Source: JAIVJM01 sp035761505 (GTDB lineage Bacteria; Acidobacteriota; Blastocatellia; Pyrinomonadales; Pyrinomonadaceae). From it: 7,560 nt of DNA. The position numbers and the translations under genes were made by a program. The DNA lies in contig DASTQX010000420.1 in the NCBI GenBank assembly GCA_035761505.1, forward strand, positions 1-7,560. Direction: 5' to 3'. Of this stretch, positions 1-5,289 are shown piece after piece (position 1 is the stretch's first letter; each line of letters starts with the position of its first letter). The notes beneath the pieces are model-generated. The model saw nothing but the letters and a program-made list of their open reading frames with translations. It ran no database searches and was not told the origin of the DNA.

Positions 1-989
1 CGGAGCGGGGGCGCGAAGAGGGCCGTCTTGAGTTGGAGGGTGAGGGCCGGAACGTCTCCGAAGTCGTAGAGGAGCAGGCCGCGCGTCTCGCCCGCGCGCG
101 TGGCGACGACGGGGAGGCCGCACCACGTCGCCTCGACGCGCGAGATGCCGTAGCCCTCGCGGACGACGGCGCGGACGAAGGCGTCGCTCCGTTCGAGAAT
201 CCGATAGACGCCCGTGTTCGGCACGTTCTCAAGCACCGTGATCCATTCGCGCCCGCCGAGGACGCGCGCGCGGTACTCTTCGTCGCGCGCGAACGTCCCG
301 TCTAAGAGGACGAGCCCGATGTCCTCTCCCGTCTCCGCGCGCAGGCGCTCCACCGCTTCGGCGACGTGCGCGAAGCCGTATTCGTGGATGAAGACGCCGA
401 CGGCGCAGACACGCTTCGCGCGGCGCGCGAAGGGCGCGAGGGCCGCTTCCGTCCCGGCGTCGAGCGGCGCTTCGAGATGCCTGCGCGGGATGGGCAGAAG
501 GCACGGGATGACCGTAATGGGCTGCCGGACTTTAATCTCTTCGCGCAGCCAGCGCCGCAGTTCTTCGCCGACGACGACGAACTCGTCCACGGCTTCGGCG
601 GCGCGTCGGAAGAGCAGGCGTCGGGTCGGCGTGAAAGTTTGATAACGCGCGGGGAGCGAGCCGTCGAGCACGTTCTTGTACCACTCGAAGCCTAGCAGGC
701 GCTTCGACGCGAGCCAGACGGGGAGCAGGAGCGGGTTCGGGTGTTCAAAGTGAAAATGCGTGGCGTCGAGGACGCGCGCGCCGCGCCCTTCGCGGACGAG
801 GAGCGGGACGATTCCGAGCCGACGATGCCGGAAGAAGCGGACGTCTTCGCGCGCGTATGCTTCGTCGCCGTAGTAGGCCCAGACCGCCGAGACGCGCTCC
901 TTGAGGTGCTCGAAAAGGAAGCTCAGATAGACCGAGACGCCGCCGAAGGGTGGCGGGAGCGGGCCGAGGAGAATGACTTTGCGGCTCAT
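1..989 (-). CDS. GT-B fold (GT4-like) glycosyltransferase, C-terminus cut off by window edge
   Basis: The minus strand reads open from the ATG at 989-987 to base 1: 329 complete codons, no stop. The product starts MSRKVILLGPLPPPFGGVSV, the glycine-rich N-terminal loop typical of GT-B glycosyltransferases. Near residues 278-286 it has REGYGISRVEATWCGLPVVAT, an E-x7-E motif (E278, E286) characteristic of family GT4 retaining enzymes, followed by the usual GLPVVAT strand. A typical member has about 350-400 residues, so only the last part should be missing. It probably transfers a sugar from a nucleotide donor to a lipid-linked glycan on the cytoplasmic face of the membrane; donor and acceptor cannot be read from sequence. 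No Shine-Dalgarno precedes the ATG. It lies about 900 bp from, and divergent to, the wzm/wzt export genes, which supports a surface-polysaccharide role. The family call is firm; the specific function is unknown. Confidence 0.9.
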   Translation of the reverse strand, partial: MSRKVILLGPLPPPFGGVSVYLSFLFEHLKERVSAVWAYYGDEAYAREDVRFFRHRRLGIVPLLVREGRGARVLDATHFHFEHPNPLLLPVWLASKRLLGFEWYKNVLDGSLPARYQTFTPTRRLLFRRAAEAVDEFVVVGEELRRWLREEIKVRQPITVIPCLLPIPRRHLEAPLDAGTEAALAPFARRAKRVCAVGVFIHEYGFAHVAEAVERLRAETGEDIGLVLLDGTFARDEEYRARVLGGREWITVLENVPNTGVYRILERSDAFVRAVVREGYGISRVEATWCGLPVVATRAGETRGLLLYDFGDVPALTLQLKTALFAPPL

Positions 990-1000
990 GCGGGAGCGCT

Positions 1001-1029
1001 ATCATGCAACAAGGCGCGCGGCGGTTCAA
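1001..1029 (-). promoter_or_regulatory. Possible sigma-70 promoter for the leftward glycosyltransferase
   Basis: Reading the minus strand, TTGAAC (1029-1024) and CATGAT (1006-1001) are separated by 17 bases; each matches the consensus hexamer at four of six positions. Transcription would begin about five bases before the ATG at 989, giving an almost leaderless message, consistent with the missing Shine-Dalgarno. The match is moderate and could be chance in this G+C-rich gap. Confidence 0.3.
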
Positions 1030-1156
1030 ACCCGCCCCCGGAGGGCCGCACGCCCCGCGCGGCTGGGCGATTGCGGCTCGATGGGGTACTATATCGGCGT
1101 CGTCGCGCAACTAAAAGGCTGTGTGGCACATCTGAATTCAGTAGTTTCCTTCTCTC

Positions 1157-1176
1157 GCGCATCAGCGGTGATGCGC
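1157..1176 (+). other. Perfect 8-bp hairpin in the RRM gene leader
   Basis: GCGCATCA and TGATGCGC pair exactly around a GCGG tetraloop. No T-run follows, so it is not a classical terminator. It could be a leader RNA structure or an operator half-site pair; its function is unknown. Confidence 0.4.
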
Positions 1177-1328
1177 CCCGCGCCTCGAAACAGGCGGCGG
1201 CGTTCTGGATGGTTCGAGAGTAGGCCGATATTAACTCTGGAAGCCGCTCTGTTAGAGCACCCGAACACGAACCTTCGCCGCGCTACCGTTTCGCCGAAGC
1301 CACTTCCGTTCCGAAGCTTCTCTTGCAA

Positions 1329-1345
1329 TCCCTAAAGGGAGAAGG
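1329..1345 (+). promoter_or_regulatory. Shine-Dalgarno of the RRM gene, overlapped by a small dyad
   Basis: The purine run AAGGGAGAAGG (1335-1345) lies about 10 bases before the ATG at 1356 and is the best ribosome-binding site in the window; it decides the start codon. Its first half is the right arm of TCCCTAAAGGGA (1329-1340), which can fold as a 4-bp stem with a TAAA loop and would partly hide the site. Such a weak stem would melt easily, so any regulatory role is speculative. Confidence 0.5.
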
Positions 1346-1355
1346 TAACACCACA

Positions 1356-1691
1356 ATGTCTATGAAACTTTACGTCGGGAACCTCGCGTTCCAGACTTCC
1401 GCCGAAGATTTACAGGAGATGTTCGCCGCGGTGGGCACGGTCGAGTCGGCCAACGTCATCGAAGACCGTGACACGGGCCGCTCGCGCGGCTTCGGCTTCG
1501 TCGAGATGTCCTCGAAGGAAGAGGGCGAAGCGGCCATCGCGCAGTTCAACGGCAAGGAAGTCGGCGGGCGCGCGTTGACCGTCAACGAAGCCAAGCCCCG
1601 TGAGAACGGCGGCGGCGGTCGCGGCGGCTTCGGCGGCGGCGGCAACCGTGGCGGCGGCGGTGGCTTCGGCGGCGGACGCTCGCGCTACTAA
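1356..1691 (+). CDS. Glycine-rich RRM RNA-binding protein
   Basis: The product of 111 residues is one RNA recognition motif followed by a Gly/Arg tail. RNP2 is LYVGNL (residues 5-10) and RNP1 is RGFGFVEM (44-51), with the aromatic residues that stack on RNA bases intact; the domain ends near residue 80. Residues 85-111 are almost only Gly, Arg, Phe and Asn, resembling eukaryotic and cyanobacterial RGG-type tails. Such bacterial proteins bind single-stranded RNA in the cytoplasm, and in cyanobacteria several are cold-induced; cold induction here is inference only. The start at 1356 is chosen because the strong Shine-Dalgarno lies 10 bases upstream and MSMKLYVGNL is the usual family start. An upstream in-frame ATG at 1323 would add 11 unrelated residues; the ATG at 1362 is also possible. 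The gene appears monocistronic, with a long leader and a strong terminator after it. Confidence 0.93.
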   Translation: MSMKLYVGNLAFQTSAEDLQEMFAAVGTVESANVIEDRDTGRSRGFGFVEMSSKEEGEAAIAQFNGKEVGGRALTVNEAKPRENGGGGRGGFGGGGNRGGGGGFGGGRSRY

Positions 1692-1718
1692 GAACCGACC
1701 GGGCTCGGCGGCGGTCAA

Positions 1719-1735
1719 CTCAGGCGACGCCTGAG
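1719..1735 (+). other. Small perfect dyad downstream of the RRM gene
   Basis: CTCAGGCG and CGCCTGAG are exact complements around one A. As RNA it would form a stem of about six or seven base pairs. It lies 28 bases after the RRM stop and upstream of the main terminator, so it may protect the 3' end of the message. No T-run follows. Confidence 0.4.
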
Positions 1736-1766
1736 ACTTCCGTCACCCCGCCCACGGTTTGAGATT

Positions 1767-1822
1767 GAGAGTCCCCGCGTGAGTCTTTAAGATTAAAGAC
1801 TCACGCGGGGACTCTCTCTTTT
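1767..1822 (+). terminator. Rho-independent terminator of the RRM gene with 24-nt perfect arms
   Basis: Bases 1767-1790 are the exact reverse complement of 1793-1816, with only GA between them, so as RNA the hairpin closes with about 22 pairs and a small A/U loop. The base of the stem holds GTCCCCGCG/CGCGGGGAC. The right arm is followed by TCTTTT (1817-1822), a short U-tract in the + direction. No T-run lies on the other side, so it acts rightward, ending transcription of the RRM gene and insulating wzm/wzt. The arms are longer than usual for a terminator. Confidence 0.8.
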
Positions 1823-1867
1823 GGGCCGACGGGCGGCGCGTCCCTCGACCGCCGGAAGCGGCCTTCC

Positions 1868-1896
1868 TTGACGGCCCCGCGCGCGGTGTCTAGACT
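1868..1896 (+). promoter_or_regulatory. Probable sigma-70 promoter of wzm-wzt
   Basis: TTGACG (1868-1873) and TAGACT (1891-1896) are exactly 17 bases apart and match the consensus hexamers at five and four of six positions. It sits between the RRM terminator and the wzm start, where a promoter is needed. The predicted start of transcription, about 1902-1904, leaves fewer than ten bases before the ATG at 1911, so the message would be nearly leaderless. Confidence 0.5.
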
Positions 1897-1910
1897 CGCA
1901 GCCTGAGAAA

Positions 1911-2834
1911 ATGAGCCTCAAGACCAGCGAAAGTGTGGGCCGCACGCGCCCCTCGCCCCGCGCGCCGCACGACGCCGGAGCGGCCACGGCGGAGGAGAGT
2001 TTTACCCCTCTTCAGGAAGCGCCGCGCGTCCTCATCGAGTCCGAGGAGTCGGGCGTGCGACTCAACCTCGCCGAGGTCTGGGACTACCGCGAGTTGCTCT
2101 ACTTCCTCACCTTGCGCGACATCAAGGTGCGCTACAAACAGACTTTGATGGGCGCGGCGTGGGTCATCATCCAGCCGCTCGCGCTGATGCTCGTCGTGAC
2201 GCTCGTCTTCAACCGCTTCGCGCGGCTCGACGCGGGCGCGCTCCCTTACCCGCTCTTCGCTTACTCCGGCTTGCTCGTCTGGACGTTCTTCGCGGGCGGC
2301 GTGACGAACGGCACCAACAGCCTCGTCAGCAACTCGAACCTCATCACGAAGGTTTACTTCCCACGCATGTTCATCCCGGCGGCGGCGGTCGGCGCGGGCC
2401 TCTTCGACCTCGGCATCGCTTCGCTGCTGCTCGTCGCGCTCGCCATCTACTACGGCGTCTCGCTGACGTGGGGACTTCTGATGCTGCCGGTCTTCGTGCT
2501 GCTGGCGACTTTCCTTGCGCTCGGCGTCGGGATGATGGTCGCCGCGCTGACGGTCAGATACCGCGACCTCCGCCACGCGCTCCCCTTCGTCATGCAGTTC
2601 TGGATGTTCGCCTCGCCGGTCATCTACCCTTCGGCCATCGTGCCCGAAGGGTGGCGCTGGCTCTACGCCCTCAACCCTCTGACCGGCATCCTCGAAGGCT
2701 TCCGCGCGGCGCTCGCGGGCGAGCGGTTCGACTGGCGACTGATTGCCGCCTCGGCGGTCGTCTCCGTGGTGCTCCTCGTCTTGGCCGTCTATGTCTTCCG
2801 CCGCGCCGAAGACTCCTTCGCCGACGTGATTTGA
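1911..2834 (+). CDS. wzm: ABC-2 type polysaccharide exporter, membrane permease (Wzm-like)
   Basis: The 307-residue integral membrane protein is the channel-forming half of an ABC exporter that moves lipid-linked O-antigen or related glycan across the inner membrane. After a polar N-terminal stretch of about 50 residues comes FLTLRDIKVRYKQT (65-78) and then GAAWVIIQPLALMLVVTLVF, the conserved amphipathic segment and first membrane span of the Wzm/TagG/KpsM group. Hydrophobic spans lie near 82-102, 114-137, 156-182, 187-212, 224-242 and 276-296: six, as expected. SPVIYP (235-240) is another family hallmark. Family members are usually about 260-290 residues, so the N-terminal extension is slightly long. 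The ribosome-binding site is weak, but 1911 is the only good ATG before the conserved region. The ATPase gene follows after 12 bases, so the two are cotranscribed. Whether the substrate is O-antigen, exopolysaccharide or another glycan is unknown. Confidence 0.93.
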   Translation: MSLKTSESVGRTRPSPRAPHDAGAATAEESFTPLQEAPRVLIESEESGVRLNLAEVWDYRELLYFLTLRDIKVRYKQTLMGAAWVIIQPLALMLVVTLVFNRFARLDAGALPYPLFAYSGLLVWTFFAGGVTNGTNSLVSNSNLITKVYFPRMFIPAAAVGAGLFDLGIASLLLVALAIYYGVSLTWGLLMLPVFVLLATFLALGVGMMVAALTVRYRDLRHALPFVMQFWMFASPVIYPSAIVPEGWRWLYALNPLTGILEGFRAALAGERFDWRLIAASAVVSVVLLVLAVYVFRRAEDSFADVI

Positions 2835-2846
2835 AGACCCGAAGTG

Positions 2847-4121
2847 ATGAAGCCGATTGTCAGCATCGAGAACGTCAGCAAGCGCTACCGCATCGGCGGT
2901 TTGCACCCCGGCTACGAAACCTTCCGCGAGATGATCGGCGGCGCACTGACCGCGCCTTTCAGACGCAAAGGGACGGAAGAAGTCGAGCGGCAAAAAATTT
3001 TGTGGGCGCTCAAGGATGTAAGCCTCGAAGTGCGGCAGGGCGAGTTACTCGGCATCGTCGGCCACAACGGCGCGGGCAAGTCAACGCTGCTGAAAATCCT
3101 CTCGCGCATCACGAAGCCGACGCGCGGGCGCGTGGTCTTGCGCGGGCGCGTCGGGAGCCTCTTGGAAGTCGGGACGGGTTTTCATCCAGACCTTTCGGGG
3201 CGCGAGAACGTCTTCTTGAACGGTGCCATACTGGGCATGAGGAAGGCGGAGATAGAGCGCAAGTTCGACGAGATCGTCGCCTTCGCCGAGGTCGAGAAGT
3301 TCATCGAGACGCCGGTCAAGTTCTACTCTTCGGGGATGTATGTGCGGCTCGCCTTCTCGGTCGCCGCGCACCTCGAACCGGAAATCCTCATCATGGACGA
3401 AGTGCTCGCGGTCGGCGACGCGGCCTTTCAGCAGAAGTGCCTCGAAAAGATGCGCGACATCCGTCGGCAGGGCCGCACCATCTTCTTCGTCTCGCACAGC
3501 ATGCCCGCCATCACTCGTCTCTGTAAGCGCGTCCTCTTGATGGAAGGCGGCGAGGTCGTGAGCGACGGCGACCCGCAGGCGGTCGTCGGTCGTTACCTCA
3601 GTTCGAGTTGGAAGGCCGGGGCCGAGCGCGTTTGGGAGGGCGCGGACGCGCCCGGCGACCGCTTCGCGCGGCTGCGGCGCGTGCGCGTCTGCGACGAGTC
3701 GGGCGCGACGACAGCCGCCGTGGACATCCGCCGCCCGTTTCGTATCGAGGTCACTTATGATGTGCTCGCGCCCGGCTCGGCGGCGCTGCCCGTCGTCGAG
3801 TTGCGCAACGAAGAGGGGACGGAACTCTTCAGCACGCACGACACGGGCGAGGAGTGGCGGCGCGAGCAGAGACCGTCGGGGCGCTACACGAGCGCCGTCA
3901 CCATTCCCGGCAACCTGCTGGCCGAAGGGAGCGTCGTCGCGCACGTCTCTCTGATGTCGCACTTCCCTTCCACGGCCCTGCACGCGCGCGAGCCGAACGC
4001 CGTCGCCTTTCAGGTCTTCGACGACGAAGGCGCGGGCACGGCGCGCGGCGATTACGTCGGCCCGCTGCCCGGCGTCGTCCGCCCGCTCCTCGACTGGACG
4101 ACCCGCGCCGAAACACAATAA
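2847..4121 (+). CDS. wzt: ABC-type polysaccharide exporter ATPase with C-terminal Wzt domain
   Basis: This 424-residue protein powers the Wzm channel. Its nucleotide-binding domain (about 1-250) has Walker A GHNGAGKST (72-80), the LLEVGTGFHPDLSGREN stretch (105-121) typical of polysaccharide exporters, the signature variant YSSGMYVRLAF (160-170) in place of LSGGQ, Walker B ILIMDE (180-185) with catalytic E185, DEVLAVGD, and the switch histidine H217 in FFVSHS. Residues about 265-424 form a separate beta-rich domain like Wzt-C, which in O-antigen exporters of the E. coli O9a type binds the capped end of the glycan; KpsT/TagH-type short ATPases lack it. This implies export of a finished chain with a recognised terminus, an inference. 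The ATG at 2847 is preferred to an adjoining GTG at 2844 and lies 12 bases after wzm. I see only weak dyads, and no strong terminator, after the stop. Confidence 0.94.
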   Translation: MKPIVSIENVSKRYRIGGLHPGYETFREMIGGALTAPFRRKGTEEVERQKILWALKDVSLEVRQGELLGIVGHNGAGKSTLLKILSRITKPTRGRVVLRGRVGSLLEVGTGFHPDLSGRENVFLNGAILGMRKAEIERKFDEIVAFAEVEKFIETPVKFYSSGMYVRLAFSVAAHLEPEILIMDEVLAVGDAAFQQKCLEKMRDIRRQGRTIFFVSHSMPAITRLCKRVLLMEGGEVVSDGDPQAVVGRYLSSSWKAGAERVWEGADAPGDRFARLRRVRVCDESGATTAAVDIRRPFRIEVTYDVLAPGSAALPVVELRNEEGTELFSTHDTGEEWRREQRPSGRYTSAVTIPGNLLAEGSVVAHVSLMSHFPSTALHAREPNAVAFQVFDDEGAGTARGDYVGPLPGVVRPLLDWTTRAETQ

Positions 4122-4404
4122 AAGGGCTTTATCTCCGCCCCGAATCCCTTCCTCCGAGCCTTCTTTAAGCCGCAGCCCAGACCGTCCTTAAAGCGCACGA
4201 TTTCGGTCGTCGCCGCCCTCGCTCGCGCCCGCGCAGAGGCCGCCGGTCGAGAGGCGGGCGCGCGTAACTGTAACTATTTTGCAATTTATTGGGGACAGCG
4301 GGGCCGCGCGCGGCCACATCTAAGAGCTGACGTGCTGTGGCCTCGAAGTTGCCCGGAAGTATTGTCGGACACGTCAGTTCGTAAGCCTTTGATTCGGAGA
4401 GAAG
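4122..4404. other. 283-bp gap between wzt and the membrane protein gene, with several dyads
   Basis: No gene is evident. Just after wzt there is only a weak A/T stem (ATAAA/TTTAT around 4117-4131) and a 7-bp inverted repeat CTTTAAG/CTTAAAG (4163-4169 and 4187-4193), so termination of wzt is unclear. An A/T-rich island with the doubled hexamer GTAACT (4264-4275) stands out in otherwise G+C-rich DNA and is the likeliest promoter zone, but I cannot place a convincing -35/-10 pair. It is followed by the 14-bp palindrome GGCCGCGCGCGGCC (4302-4315). The Shine-Dalgarno GGAGAG (4396-4401) lies just before the next ATG. Confidence 0.45.
4327..4377 (+). promoter_or_regulatory. 8-bp inverted repeat in the leader of the membrane protein gene
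   Basis: CTGACGTG (4327-4334) and CACGTCAG (4370-4377) are exact complements 35 bases apart, ending 27 bases before the start codon. They could be an operator pair for a dimeric regulator or the base of a leader hairpin. No known regulator site is recognised. Confidence 0.35.
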
Positions 4405-5151
4405 ATGAAAGAACCCTTGCAATCCGTCCCGCCCGGCGAGCCCGAAGAGACGCTCGTCACGCCCCGTTTCGACGAAGTCGAGACCGTGCAGGCGCAGCCC
4501 GTCGTGCCGCTCGCGGAAGTCCCGCCGGGCGCGCGCGGCGGCGCGCGGCGTCCCCGCGCGTCTTGGCCGCTCGCGCTCGTCCTCGTCTCCGCGCTCGTCG
4601 GCGTGGTCGTCGGCGGCGCGGGGCTCTACTTCTACCAGAACCGCTCGACCGAGAACGCGTCAGCCGACGCGCCGCCGACCACTTCGGAAGCGCCGCCGGA
4701 AGCCACGCCCTCGGCGGAAGAGTCCGCGTCGCTGCCTCCGCAGGAGGCCGAGCCGACGGATTCAGAGACTGACGAAGCGGAAATAGTTTCGGCTGAAGTC
4801 GTCGAGCCGGCGGCGGACGACGCGAAGAAAGAAGAGGCCGAGAAGGCTCCGGCCCCTGAGCCGCGCAAAGCCGCCGAACCCGGCGACGATTCGGGCGGCT
4901 CCAACCGAGGCCGGAGGGACGAGCGCGAAGCCGAGCCCGCGCGCCGCACGCCCCGCGCCGAGCGTGTCGGCTCCCGCGAAGAGGCACGCGACGGTGACGA
5001 CGACGGCGAACCACAGCCGCGCCTCTCCGACGAAATCATCTACCCCCGCGACCGCCGCGCCCAACGCCGCGCCGAACGACGCGAGCGACGCGCCAACCGC
5101 CAACGCTCCGTCGACCGCGTCCGCGGCATCTTTGAAGGCCAGCCGGAATAA
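4405..5151 (+). CDS. Hypothetical single-pass membrane protein with acidic then Arg-rich C-terminal region
   Basis: I do not recognise this 248-residue protein. Residues 1-53 are polar and end in a basic patch (ARGGARRPRA, 43-52). Residues about 54-77 are one hydrophobic span (WPLALVLVSALVGVVVGGAG), so by the positive-inside rule the N-terminus is cytoplasmic and the remainder external. Residues 80-160 are low complexity, rich in Ala, Glu, Pro and Ser and strongly acidic. Residues 165-235 are dominated by Arg mixed with Asp/Glu, including RDRRAQRRAERRERRANRQR (215-234), and the end is SVDRVRGIFEGQPE. There is no cysteine and no enzyme motif. The start is supported by GGAGAG about three to eight bases upstream and by codon usage like that of neighbours. 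It might link the envelope to an acidic polymer or to nucleic acid, but that is a guess. It stands alone between two noncoding regions. Confidence 0.75.
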   Translation: MKEPLQSVPPGEPEETLVTPRFDEVETVQAQPVVPLAEVPPGARGGARRPRASWPLALVLVSALVGVVVGGAGLYFYQNRSTENASADAPPTTSEAPPEATPSAEESASLPPQEAEPTDSETDEAEIVSAEVVEPAADDAKKEEAEKAPAPEPRKAAEPGDDSGGSNRGRRDEREAEPARRTPRAERVGSREEARDGDDDGEPQPRLSDEIIYPRDRRAQRRAERRERRANRQRSVDRVRGIFEGQPE

Positions 5152-5289
5152 GCGGAAGGGTTAAGAGGGTAAAAGGGTAAGGGGGAAAGGGGAGAAAACA
5201 GTTCTTCCCTTTCCCCCTTACCCTTTTCACTTTCCCCTCATCCCTTTTCGCCTCTTCCCCTTTTACCCTTTTACCCTTAAAGTTTTTCC
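5152..5289 (+). repeat. Polypurine/polypyrimidine inverted-repeat element built from short AAGGGTA-like units
   Basis: The whole gap between the membrane protein gene and tlyA is one element. Bases 5151-5200 are nearly all purine and 5201-5289 nearly all pyrimidine. Arms 5171-5191 and 5207-5227 are exact 21-nt complements; inside them 5192-5196 and 5202-5206 add about five more pairs, leaving a loop of about five bases. A second copy of the pyrimidine unit, TTTTACCC repeated twice (5261-5276), can instead pair with 5167-5180. The element runs to within a few bases of the tlyA ATG, so tlyA has no Shine-Dalgarno. The hairpin could end the upstream transcript, since its right arm finishes in CCCTTTT. 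Confidence 0.75.

Larger units (their letters stand above)
990..1355. other. 366-bp divergent intergenic region and 5' leader of the RRM gene
   Basis: I see no credible gene in this gap; the short open frames give no recognisable protein. It separates the leftward glycosyltransferase from the rightward RRM gene, so it must hold promoters for both. Visible structure on the + strand includes a perfect 10-bp palindrome CTGAATTCAG (1132-1141), an 8-bp stem with GCGG loop (1157-1176), a 5-bp stem GCTCT/AGAGC (1246-1258), and a small dyad at the ribosome-binding site (1329-1340). A/T-rich patches that might be -10 elements occur near 1087-1096 (TACTATATCG) and 1227-1236, but neither has a convincing -35 partner. 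If transcription starts near either patch, the RRM message has an untranslated leader of about 120-260 nt. Confidence 0.5.

Noticed and set aside
1020..1036. T-arm-like sequence: 5-bp stem GGCGG/CCGCC around TTCAAAC, as in a tRNA
   Set aside because: No acceptor, D or anticodon arms fit upstream; the required 5' acceptor strand is absent and the space overlaps the glycosyltransferase start.
741..1223. 160-codon + strand open frame over the glycosyltransferase start and intergenic gap
   Set aside because: The opposite strand encodes a convincing GT4 enzyme; this frame has no recognisable domain.
1890..2993. Long minus-strand open frame opposite wzm and the start of wzt (367 codons)
   Set aside because: Its composition (Arg, Asp, Glu, His-rich, no domain) is that of an antisense shadow in G+C-rich DNA, and it covers a well-supported gene pair.
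2159..3526. 455-codon + strand open frame across wzm and wzt
   Set aside because: It is an out-of-frame shadow with Arg/His/Pro-rich product, while the overlapping frames encode clear Wzm and Wzt motifs.
3081..4118. 345-codon minus-strand open frame opposite wzt
   Set aside because: No recognisable domain and biased composition; an antisense shadow of the Wzt coding frame.
4165..4422. 85-codon minus-strand open frame in the gap after wzt
   Set aside because: No domain, no ribosome-binding site, and it runs into the start of the next gene on the other strand.
5160..5282. Possible CRISPR array or coding repeat in the AAGGGTA/TTTTACCC region
   Set aside because: Units are 7-8 nt with no spacers, and there are no cas genes; the structure is a foldback repeat.
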